NCBI GenBank assembly: GCA_958298945.1 | Contig: OY282610.1 | Coordinates: 68,011,088 to 68,075,087, forward strand | Origin: Atherix ibis | Lineage: Eukaryota > Arthropoda > Insecta > Diptera > Athericidae | Reading direction: 5' to 3' | DNA: 64,000 bases | The notes under the pieces: generated by a model | Told to the model about the DNA's origin: nothing | Database searches by the model: none | The model's input: the letters and a program-made list of their open reading frames with translations, nothing else | Program-made: the position numbers and the translations under genes | In this document: piece after piece, positions 1 through 8,190 of the stretch | Position numbering within the stretch: position 1 is the first letter of the stretch | How the letters are laid out: each line of letters starts with the position of its first letter

Positions 1-84
1 ATGAAATTAATAGGTGACAAAAATATTACGGAGCAATTAGACTCACTGGAACACCGACGTAATGTCTCCTCTATCGTATTTTAA
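1..84 (+). pseudogene. C-terminal fragment of a non-LTR retrotransposon ORF2 (piece 1)
   Basis: The first 28 codons read as an open frame with the pattern LIGD..IT..LDSLEHRRNV, the usual sequence near the C terminus of Jockey-like ORF2 proteins just before the FYRY motif. The frame hits stop codons at once after SSIVF. The reading resumes at 420 beyond an inserted segment, so this is one half of a broken relic that also continues off the left edge. The family pattern is recalled, not searched. Confidence 0.5.
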
Positions 85-91
85 TAACAGT

Positions 92-421
92 AGCTGTATT
101 CCATTGGACCAATTTTGCTACTACACTAGTTGTGTATCGGTCATCATCTACTTTACCTCGAACAGAGCAGTAATTTTCCGCTGGAGTTACGCATACAATG
201 TACGGTAGGTGGATTGTAGTTGCTACAGTGAAAATAGATATATTTGCGGGTTCGTTGGTTATGCTGAAATGTCATATTTTTGTTTTTATTGTTTATGTGT
301 GAATAAACTCGGTATTGTCGGTGACTATTGTGAAATTGTATTTTACTGCTGTAAGTGATATGTTCATTTTATTGAGAGTCTACAGCGCTGTAGCAAAATT
401 GGTCCAATGGAATACAGCTTA
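92..421. mobile_element. MITE-like insert with 30-bp terminal inverted repeats
   Basis: Positions 92-121 and 390-419 are perfect reverse complements (30 bp, containing TTCCATTGGACCAATT). They bound a 328-bp segment without coding potential, which is the size and layout of a miniature inverted-repeat element. It lies exactly between the two readable pieces of the ORF2 tail, which supports an insertion. I cannot find a clear target-site duplication, and about 25-30 residues of the host retroelement seem to be missing, so an insertion with deletion is also possible. Confidence 0.45.
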
Positions 422-554
422 TGTTCCAGTTTCGGACATCTGTAAGACATAGAGAGATTCTTTTTTTAACCGTTCAATCCGAATGTGGAGTGCTCTGTCT
501 CACTCGGTTTTCCCAAATCATTACAATCAACATCAATTTAAGATATTTCTTTAA
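420..554 (+). pseudogene. C-terminal fragment of a non-LTR retrotransposon ORF2 (piece 2)
   Basis: This piece reads Y-V-P-V-S-D-I-C-K-T, one in-frame stop (450-452), then RDSFFNRSIRMWSALSHSVF and PNHYN, ending at TAA 552-554. The FFNRS..MWSALP..VFP pattern is the conserved tail of Jockey-like ORF2 proteins. Together with positions 1-84 it forms the end of one + strand element split by the inverted-repeat insert. Confidence 0.5.
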
Positions 555-1726
555 CGCAAAAAGTGATGATTTATAAAGAAAAAATTAAGTAATGTTTTGT
601 TTGTTTTCTTTGCAGCGTATAGCGTACGATTCCTGCTGCTATTGAAGTTCCACAAGGTTTTGTCTTGCAGTTCATTCTTTGCATAAGCACAAATTCAGCA
701 ATAGAAATTATCTGACAGTTTGTTTTGCAGAGATGAGGCAGTCCTGAATAGCAAGTAAATCGTTCCAAATATATAACGGGATTAAGGATCAGGTTATCAT
801 CGAATTTCGAGTTCTTCTAATTTTAAAAAAGCGAGTTTTTAGCTCCAAACATCCTTACTGACGATAATTGAAAGTACCAATAATTTTAGATCTGATCTTG
901 TAAGTTATTTATACCTCATCTGTGTAATTAATAATAAACATTTCTGCTGGTTCTCTGGTGTGGCAACATCGATTAAGGTACTCGAGTAGCCAAATGACGT
1001 TCAGTATTATGGCGCTTAGACTTGATGTCCAACTATCGAAGTATTACCTGATCTTCTTTGTTGTTGTTAACATGTTCTAAGCGCACAAAAACTTCTCGTT
1101 TTCATTTTTCGGATAGAGCAACTTCCAATTTTGTCGAATTTGATATCTTTTTTATGGCTTGCTTTCAATAGAGTGTATTTAGTTTTGTTCGTATGGCAAC
1201 CGTCACGCAAAAATCATTAGAAGTTCTTACTTCATAAATAATTGAGTCATTAAGCAATAGGCAACCGGGACCACTTGAAGCAATATGAAGCAAGTTTTTT
1301 TTACTGAATTTAAAACTGAGGTTCAATGTCGCTCTGACTATATTAACGACAACTTGGGTTAAGAGATAGTTCAGGAACCTATTCCTTATCATCAGGGGAT
1401 GTTGATTAATCCAGCACGCTACGGTCTTAATTAATCCAGCTTATCGATAACTTTATTGATTTTTTAAATTTGATCAAAATATTTTGAAAACGAGAAACTC
1501 TGCTCACTCGTAGAAAAGCAGTTAGAGGCTTTTCAATACTTTTGGGCAGAACAATCAACGATCATCTGCGATATAATGAAGATTTTTCATCTTTAGAATT
1601 TATTGTGAATTTTTCCTTTCAGACAATTGCGAATTTCTGTAAAATTTTAGATATTCAACCAATTATGAATTTTTAGTCTTTAAATATATTTGAAACTTTT
1701 GAATCTTGAATAAATTGTGAGTTTTT
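555..1726. other. AT-rich sequence without a recognised gene
   Basis: Two short open frames on the - strand (571-768 and 1165-1392) lack a recognisable domain. I see no RNA gene, promoter or element boundary. Confidence 0.4.
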
Positions 1727-1872
1727 ATACTTTCAATGAATTGTGATAATTTAGACCTTGAAAGGTCTAAATTATCACAATTCATTGAAAGTATTGTCTG
1801 AAAGCCAAAATTCAAAATAAATTTAAATTTTAAGATTCTTAAATTTATTGTGAATTTTGGCTTTCAGACAAT
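1727..1872. repeat. Two chained long hairpins
   Basis: Positions 1727-1759 and 1762-1794 are a perfect 33-bp inverted repeat with a 2-nt loop (GA). Its right arm overlaps by two bases the left arm (1793-1825) of a second inverted repeat, whose right arm is 1840-1872 (32 of 33 match, 14-nt spacer). Related single-arm sequence occurs just upstream (around 1605-1640), so the block probably grew by local inverted duplication. Confidence 0.8.
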
Positions 1873-2339
1873 TTTCAATTTTTAGACCTTAAATAAATTT
1901 TTATCTTCATCAATTACGGCATAAATATAGATTTAAAAACATGAAAATATAATTCACAGAATATCTCTGTAGGTATTAAAATGTGTACTTTTGAGGCTTG
2001 GAAAAACTGATGACAAAAAATTCACTAAGACATAAAAATGGACACCTTTAAGATCTATTAAAACTGTAGGTTGAGAAAATATCTTTGAAAAAAAAATTTT
2101 AAGTTAGTTGAGAAGACAAAATTTTTACGACCTCAAAATGGATAATTTCCAGAGCTAAACAAATTGAAGCTTTTTCAATCTTTAAAATTTTAAGGCCAAA
2201 ATTTGATACTTTTAAGACCAACAAAAAAAAGGTTCATTTCTCGATAAAACTGAGTTTTTAATAGAATAGAAAATGAATTAAGTAAAGAGGTCTAACAAGT
2301 GATTGCGTCCTAGAAAAAAATCTTACTTTAAAAGCTCAT
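1873..2339. other. AT-rich sequence without a recognised gene
   Basis: No open frame of note is seen. The stretch separates the hairpin block from the truncated 3' part of the Jockey-like element. Confidence 0.4.
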
Positions 2340-2542
2340 TCAAAAGAAATTAAATTATCGATTAAGCGACGTTGCAACATTTTTATTTTTAGATGCAATT
2401 GAATATTTAGAACCCCAAAGAGGGATCCCTGCTTTATATAAAAATGTAAGGCAAGTGAATCTGATTAATTTCAGTTTCTGTTCATATATAAGAGAAAGGA
2501 TCTTTCTGAATTTCCAGGTCAAGCCCGATCAAAAGCCTGACT
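2340..2542 (-). pseudogene. 3' fragment of the Jockey-like ORF2, beyond the mariner insertion
   Basis: On the - strand this reads without a stop from GLTWKF through a Lys-rich stretch to FLYKAGIPLWGSKYSI and then a TAA near 2365. LTWK, LLYKA and GIxLWGS are the motifs of the region after the reverse transcriptase in Jockey-like ORF2 proteins. It directly abuts the TA at which the mariner is inserted. Because the other side of the mariner ends in the reverse transcriptase motif SLDI, the stretch between (most of the catalytic palm) had already been deleted, or was lost with a one-base shift in the KSGF context. The relic is not functional. Confidence 0.55.
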
Positions 2543-2544
2543 TA

Positions 2545-3793
2545 CGAGGGTCGTTCAATAAGTCCTTAGAAGAAGATGGGAAAAAACTGTTTTTTAAAAA
2601 AATATTAATTTTTCAACATAATGTTCTTTAAGCTCTATACACTATTCCAACCGTTTTTCCAAAAATTTTATCCCGTCCAAAAAATAGGATTTCGGAAGTT
2701 CTGCAAAATACTCATCCGTTTGAGCAATAACGTCCTCGTTGGAAGTGAACCGTCACCCGCCAAGCCATTTCTTCAGATTGGGGAAAAGAAAATAGTCGCT
2801 CGGGGCCAAATCTGGTGAATATGCGGGATGCTGCAACAATTCCATTCTCAATTCCACAATTTTGGCCATGGAAACAGCGCAGGTGTGCACACGCGCATTG
2901 TCCTGATGCAAGAGGATTTTTTTCTTCTTCAGATGGGGGCGTTTCTCTTTAATTTCCTCGCTCAACCGTTGTAATAACGACGCGTAATACGCTCCTGTTA
3001 TTGTTTTTCCTTTTTCCAAGTAGTCGATAAAAATGATGCCCTGCGAATCCCAAAAGACCGTGGACATCACCTTGCCGGCCGATGGCACAGTTTTTGCCTT
3101 CTTCGGAGCCCGTTCACCCTTGAAAATCCACTGTGATGACTGTCTCTTCGTTTCTGGAGTGTAGTAGTGTATCCAGGTTTCGTCCACAGTGACATATCGA
3201 TGAAGGAATTCGGCAGGATTGCGATGAAAGAGTGCCAACATAGCCTCAGAGTCCACTACACGATTGCGCTTATTCTCCTCTGAGAGCAAACGCGGCACCC
3301 ATCTTGCCGACATTTTTTTCACAGACAATTTTTCATGCAAAATTGAAGCGACTGTACCTTGTGATATGCCCGTGGCCTCAACTAATTCGCGCACTTTAAT
3401 TCGCCGATCGTTCAAAATCAGATCGTGGATTTTGTCGATGATTTCAGGTGTAGGCACCTCAACTGGGCGTCCTGAACGATGTTCATCTTTTGTGGATGAA
3501 CGGCCACGTTTCAATTCATTCACCCAATTGTAAACCGTCGCAAACACAGGTGCAGATGTGCCATGAACTGCATCCAACTCGGCTTTGATTTCTTTCGGGC
3601 TTAAGCCTTTCAAATGGAGATGTTTGATGACAGCCCTAAACTCGCTTTTTTCCATTGTTATGCACAAATAAATGTCGTTAACTTTAATCGACGATAGAAA
3701 TTGACCTACGCTATGGATCGAGCTGAAAAAATCTTTACTGACATTACGAGCGCAATTTCTCGGATTTTCGAAGGACTTATTGAACGACCCTCG
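2545..3793 (-). mobile_element. Nearly complete mariner transposon, 1249 bp
   Basis: The element is bounded by TA dinucleotides at 2543-2544 and 3794-3795. Its ends are inverted repeats (26 of 27 matches, starting CGAGGGTCGTTCAATAAG on both strands inward). It carries one transposase gene on the - strand. Its length and layout are those of a full-size mariner. It interrupts the reverse transcriptase of a Jockey-like element, so it is younger than that element. The closeness of the two ends and the long open frame suggest a fairly recent insertion. Confidence 0.93.
2753..3655 (-). CDS. mariner transposase (D,D34D), prematurely stopped
   Basis: The ATG at 3655-3653 gives a 300-residue product; the open frame reaches four codons further upstream but without ATG. 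Family features are in order: N-terminal paired helix-turn-helix (residues 1-110, with WVNELKRGR and the SGRP linker), WVPRLL at 119-124, and the catalytic aspartates D158 (TVDETW), D252 (HQDNA) and D287 (SPDLAPSDYF), 34 residues apart as in mariner. The frame stops with TGA right after KKWLGG. About 45 further codons of the usual C terminus remain readable downstream with a second stop (TAG). Family members are about 345-350 aa, so this copy lacks its C-terminal end and is probably inactive, although the catalytic core is intact. It looks closest to the irritans/mellifera group, from memory only. Confidence 0.93.
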   Translation of the reverse strand: MEKSEFRAVIKHLHLKGLSPKEIKAELDAVHGTSAPVFATVYNWVNELKRGRSSTKDEHRSGRPVEVPTPEIIDKIHDLILNDRRIKVRELVEATGISQGTVASILHEKLSVKKMSARWVPRLLSEENKRNRVVDSEAMLALFHRNPAEFLHRYVTVDETWIHYYTPETKRQSSQWIFKGERAPKKAKTVPSAGKVMSTVFWDSQGIIFIDYLEKGKTITGAYYASLLQRLSEEIKEKRPHLKKKKILLHQDNARVHTCAVSMAKIVELRMELLQHPAYSPDLAPSDYFLFPNLKKWLGG

Positions 3794-3795
3794 TA

Positions 3796-4260
3796 ATATC
3801 TAGGGAACAAGCAACTGTTGACTCTTTATGGTTTAACCCAGTTGTGATCTCACTATGTAGTAGAAAAAGCTCATCTAAAGTTGAGTGCCCTTTTCGAAAT
3901 CCGAATTGAAAATCGGGAATAATTTTATTTTCATTACAAAATTCATTTACCTTTTCGTAAAAAAATTTTTCTATTGTAATATTTTTCCCAAACAGGGAAG
4001 AAGAGATATAGGTCGATGATGTTGGATGGCTGCTCTACCTTGAGTTTTCGGAATATAAAAGATTATGCCTATCTTCCAGGCTTTAGGGAAGTAGAAATTG
4101 TTGATGCAGTGATTAAATATTGCAACTAAGGGACTCAAACTCTTTTTCGGAATCTTTCTCAGCATAAAATTCGATATATTATCGATTCCAGCAGACTTTT
4201 TATTATTTAAAGATTTTATTATAGAATAGAGTGTATTTTCGGATATAAACATATCTAGAG
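3796..4260 (-). pseudogene. Reverse transcriptase N-terminal half (ORF2)
   Basis: The reading starts near 4252 with FISENTLYSIIKSLNN, then KKSAGIDNIS (fingers), FPKAWKIGIIFYIPK, HHRPISLLPC (palm motif 1-2) and, after a shift near 3975, FEKVNEFCNENKIIPDFQFGFRKGHST-type residues (QFGFRKGHST is plain) up to VACSLDI. It stops at the mariner. The catalytic FADD region is absent. This is standard Jockey-like order. The pieces are in two frames, so it is a pseudogene. Confidence 0.8.
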
Positions 4261-4352
4261 GGCTGGGATTGCTTGCACTGTTATCGGTGCTGAATTTTGT
4301 AATATGAGTTGGGGAGTATGATAAAAAAAACTGCTGACCTGATCGTTTAGGT

Positions 4353-4410
4353 TTTTATAAAGATCTATACAACTCTAGTTTGGACTAGAGTTGTATAGAT
4401 CTTTATAAAA
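4353..4410. repeat. Perfect 27-bp inverted repeat, 4-nt loop
   Basis: Positions 4353-4379 and 4384-4410 are exact reverse complements around TTGG. The right arm is the normal coding sequence for SFYKDLYNSS of the retroelement, so the left arm is an inverted duplicate of coding sequence created inside the element. Confidence 0.9.
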
Positions 4411-4830
4411 CGAGGCAAAGTTTTTAGAAATATTAATTGGACCTCCTTTTATTTCGCGGTCGTTATTATCGGTGACTGTTACTTTATTGAGAGACTTTCG
4501 GCCGGTGATTGCGCTAAGCTGCTTGAAAGCATCAAGACCTGGACGTACTTTTGAAAGCCGTTCAGAAAATTGTTCATTAAAATGTTTGTTAACTTTATTG
4601 CGTATCATAGTTGATATGCAGTTAACCTGTGCCTCTAAGAGACGATAATCTGAAGATGTAGTGTTTAATTCTCTCCGAAAAATGCGTTTCATTTCCCTTA
4701 TCCAACGATTTTTCAACCAATACATTTTCTTAATGTCCTCGGGGAGAGAATCAAATCGATGGCTACTATTAGACAGTTGCCTTGAATATTTATGAAATAC
4801 ATCCGAGACAATTTGGCTAAAGGTTTCTAT
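4375..4830 (-). pseudogene. ORF2 linker between endonuclease and reverse transcriptase
   Basis: This is open on the - strand from the endonuclease tail through FDSLPEDIKKMYWLKNRWIR to FASFYKDLYNSS. It is the usual Jockey-like connector, rich in charged residues. It ends with a stop inside the inverted duplication at 4353-4410. Confidence 0.7.
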
Positions 4831-5580
4831 ATGAAATCAATTTCTTGGTTGGTTATATTCTTGAAACAAGGAACATTCATTCCTTTAGATATGGCCATAT
4901 CTACATCGTGCCTAAATTCTTTCCAGTTCGTGTTCTTATACGACGTGAAAGATTTTAACTCAGTATATTCAAAGTTAAATTGAGTTTGAGTTTTAATTTG
5001 CATAAGAATTGGATAATGGTCTGAATGAAAGTCGAGAGCTGAACAAGTAATGTTCGAAGAGTAAGGATTAATTAAACCATTTGAAACGAAAAACAGATCA
5101 ACTACAGATAAGCTACTAGGTCTGGTAGGACCAGAAGTTGCAATTACCTGTAATGTGGAGATACTAGTGAGCAAATTTTGAATACAGATACCGGAAGAGT
5201 TACGGATAGAATCTCCCCATGAGGTGTGTCTGGCGTTAAAATCCCCTCCCATGATTACCTCATATCCTTTGCTGATAATATCTTGTAAGAATTCGAACAG
5301 GTCCTTAATTTCAACGGGTGAACACTTAAAATCGCGTAAGAACACAAGTGGTGCAAATGTTATTTGAGCTGAAGTTAACCAAGCCAGTACCCTGATTAGA
5401 GTCATTGCGAATGCAATGATGCCGCGGAAGTGAAAGTTTATGCTTCAAATTCAGGTGAGTTTCATTAATGAAATAGAAGTCGGCAGGCTGGTTCTGAATG
5501 AACTGATAAAGTTCGACTCTTTTGGACAGGCCAACGAGAGACCGCACGTTAAGTGCTATGATATTTAGAGAGCACGTCAT
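4827..5580 (-). pseudogene. Apurinic-like endonuclease domain of ORF2, frameshifted
   Basis: An ATG at 5580 opens with NIIALNVRSL and FINETHL, the first two motifs of the non-LTR endonuclease. A frame change near 5400 and loss of the GGVAI/VYxPP section follow. The second frame then carries MGGDFNARHTSWGD and SALDFHSDHYPI, the catalytic GDFN and SDH motifs. The ORF1 stop overlaps this ATG as ATGA (5577-5580). The catalytic residues are readable but no single frame links them. Confidence 0.85.
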
Positions 5581-6735
5581 AATGGTGTATGGTAGGGAAG
5601 GCTTACAAATATCATGGGTAGGGTGTATCTTAAATTATTCTTACTTGCTAATAATTCCAAATGTTGTCTTTCTATATGAATCCTAGCCGGGTTGTTTTGC
5701 TCCTTTTGAATCCGGAGAATGTAATTAACTACGCTGGACTGCTGTTCTTGCCCAGCCCGATAGTGTAGTTTCTCCTGATAATAATTGTCCATAGCTGTAT
5801 TACATGAATTCTTCAGTACAAGCAGCATCATTTGCAAACTTTTCCAAGAAAATGCAAGTATGCAACCTGTCGATCTGCAAAAGAGGAAAGTGTTTTATAT
5901 GATTTCATAAATTGACTTACCTCGGTGATTAGACTAGGCATGTCTACACTAAATAATGTTGAAGCCTCCGAAAAGAATTCTTCAGTTCTGGTGTCTGCCC
6001 TTTCTGTCAATACAGCGTTCGAGACTGGTGCTCCTCGTAGGACGCTTGCGAAGGAGACTCCACTCCTGACAGTATTATTAACTGACTGGTGCACAAAGTT
6101 CAGTCTGTCCTTCCGCTGTTGAACTCTGGATTGTTGCCTGAGTTCCTTTGCCGCAATAATTTCCTTGTAGAAGGAACAACCTCTATGGTTCGCTGGATGG
6201 CCACATTGTCCACAGTTGGCGCAAAACAGATCACCAGACTTGTCGTTGTCCCGTGGGCAAGCTTTGGGCACGTGATTTTGCCCGCATTTCTCGCAAACAA
6301 ATTTATAAAAACAGTTTGCTGCTGCATGTTCAAACTGTTGACATCTATGGCATTGAAGTGGGCCACTTCTGCTTAGTTTTTCCCATCTTATTGTTTGATG
6401 GAAAATTTTTGTCACGTGCGTGACACTGGATGGCAGGTGTCCTGGAGCCAACTGCACCAAAAATATGTCCGATTGGACATTGTTTTCCTTTGAGAATTTT
6501 GTTTTAAAATTCTCTACTTTATTAATTAAAGCTGCCTCCACTTGGTTGGCCGGATCAGCTTTTATATCAGAGGCTTCACAGGAGTTGTGAAGACCTCTTA
6601 CAAGGAGGGAAATCTTCCTTTCCTCTTTTGTCGTATAGGTATGCCTTTTGACTTGATGAAGTCGAGAATGGTCCTTCGATCTTCCAATGTCTCCGGCTTA
6701 ATAATTGCCTTGCCGTTGTTATGCAGTTTTTAGTT
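5577..6735 (-). pseudogene. Gag-like ORF1 with three zinc knuckles, frameshifted
   Basis: The main frame (6541-5828 and in frame upstream to about 6665) contains RGLHNSC and an RNA-binding-like region, then three Cys-His knuckles: CHRCQQFEHAAANC (CX2CX4HX4C), CEKCGQNHVPKAC (CX2CX3HX4C) and CANCGQCGHPANHRGC. A short upstream piece in another frame reads NNGKAIIKPETLEDRR, the normal N-terminal part. The C-terminal 86 codons (5837-5577) are in a third frame and finish at the TGA overlapping the ORF2 start. The protein would coat element RNA. It has at least two frameshifts. Confidence 0.85.
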
Positions 6736-6854
6736 TTAGTCAAATTATGTTCCCACCATTAGGCTGGATTTAGGCACGTCAGCACATTTTAAGTTGACAG
6801 TTTCCCATCGCCATTGTTAGTTTGCGATTATAAAGCAGACTTTACACAAAAAAT

Positions 6855-6998
6855 TTGAATAATATCAAAAACTCTCCCGATTTCATCGTATGGATGTACT
6901 TGAAGAAAAAGGTGTACACTAACAAACCAACCATAACCTCGATGCCCAAGGACAACATTCGAAACAAAATTGCTGAAATAACACCAAAAATCTGGTAT
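6855..6998 (+). pseudogene. C-terminal fragment of a Tc1/mariner-type transposase
   Basis: The frame reads NNIKNSPDFIVWMYLKKKVY, then NKPTI and KDNIRNKIAEITPKIW. This matches the end of the insect transposase family with the QQDG motif: SPD..P.DFFLWGYLK.KVY..KP..I..LK.NI..EI..I. The piece starts at the third catalytic Asp region and ends about 45 residues on, followed by AT-rich palindromes. The same family appears at 51217-51624. Confidence 0.6.
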
Positions 6999-7108
6999 AA
7001 TTTTATAATTTATATTTTATTGATTGATATAAATTATAAATTATACTGACATATAATTTTATAATTTATATCAAACAATAAAATATAAATTATAAAATTA
7101 TATGTCAG
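6996..7108. repeat. AT-rich palindrome cluster
   Basis: Positions 7046-7071 and 7083-7108 form a perfect 26-bp inverted repeat beginning CTGACATATAATTTTA. The left flank 6996-7045 is another near-perfect inverted copy of the right part. The CTGAC end is the same word that starts the adjacent minisatellite unit. Confidence 0.8.
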
Positions 7109-7129
7109 TTGAAAGTTTTAAAAAAATTT

Positions 7130-8190
7130 CCAACATAAAACAACGACTGTTTTGTCGTCAAGAATAACAAAAAAAAATCGCTGACAATGACTGAATTGTC
7201 ACCTATAATTACTAGCAAATCGCTGACAATGACTGATTTGTCGTCCAGAATAACAAAAAAAATCGCTGACAACGACTGAATTGTCACAACGACTGATTTG
7301 TAGTCCAGAATAATAAAAAATCGCTGACAACGACCCATATATCTTCCAGAATAACTAAAATATCGCCGACAACGACTGAATTGTCGTCCAGAATAACAAA
7401 AAAACCTCTAACAATAACTGATTTATCGTACAAAATAACAAAAAAACCACTGACAATAACTAATTTGTCGTCCAGAATAACAAAAAAACTGCTGACAATG
7501 ACTGATTTGTAGTCCAGAATAATAAAAAATCGCTGACAACGACCCATATATCTTCCAGAATAACTAAAATATCGCCGACAATGACTGAATTGTCGTCCAG
7601 AATAACAAAAAAACCGCTCACAATAACTAATTTATCGTCCAGAATAACAAAAAAACCGCTTACAATAACTGATTTATCGTCCAGAATAACAAAAAACCGC
7701 TGACAATAACTGATTTATCGTCCAGAATAACAAAAAACCGCTGATAATAACTGATTTATCGTCCAGAATAACAAAAAAACCGCTGACAATAACTGATTTG
7801 TCGTCCAGAATAACAAAAAAACCGCTGATAATGACTGATTTTTCGTCCAAAATAAGAAAAAAATCGCTGACAACGACCGATATATCTTCCAGAATAACTA
7901 AAATATCGCCGACCACGACTGAATTGTCGTCCAGAATAACAAAAAAACCGCTCACAATAACTAATTTATCGTCCAGAATAACAAAAAAACCGCTGACAAT
8001 AACTGATTTATCATCCAGAATAACAAAAAACCGCTGACAATAACTGATTTGTCGTCTAGAATAATAAAAAAACCGCTGACAATGATTGATTTGTCGTCCA
8101 GAATAAGAAAAAAATCACTGACAACGACCCATTTATCGCCCAGAATAACTAAAATATTGCTGACAATGACTGGATTGTCACCTATAATTA
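7130..8190. repeat. 42-bp minisatellite, array 1 (about 25 units)
   Basis: The unit is about 42 bp with the consensus parts CGCTGACAATGACTGATTT, GTCGTCCAGAATAAC and a run of A. Variants such as CATATATCTTCCAGAATAAC recur at about 7336, 7549 and 7880, which implies blocks duplicated as groups of units. Because 42 is a multiple of 3, frames stay open on both strands with 14-residue repeats; these look like products of the repeat and not genes. Confidence 0.92.

Larger units (their letters stand above)
3796..6740 (-). mobile_element. Jockey-like non-LTR retrotransposon, decayed, split by the mariner
   Basis: Reading on the - strand from 6740, the order is a gag-like ORF1, an endonuclease, a linker and the N-terminal half of a reverse transcriptase, ending at the mariner TA (3794-3795). 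All domains lie in one direction and in normal order, so this is one element. It has several frameshifts, a lost segment inside the endonuclease, and a 27-bp inverted duplication at 4353-4410. No poly-A tail or target duplication is identified. Confidence 0.88.
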
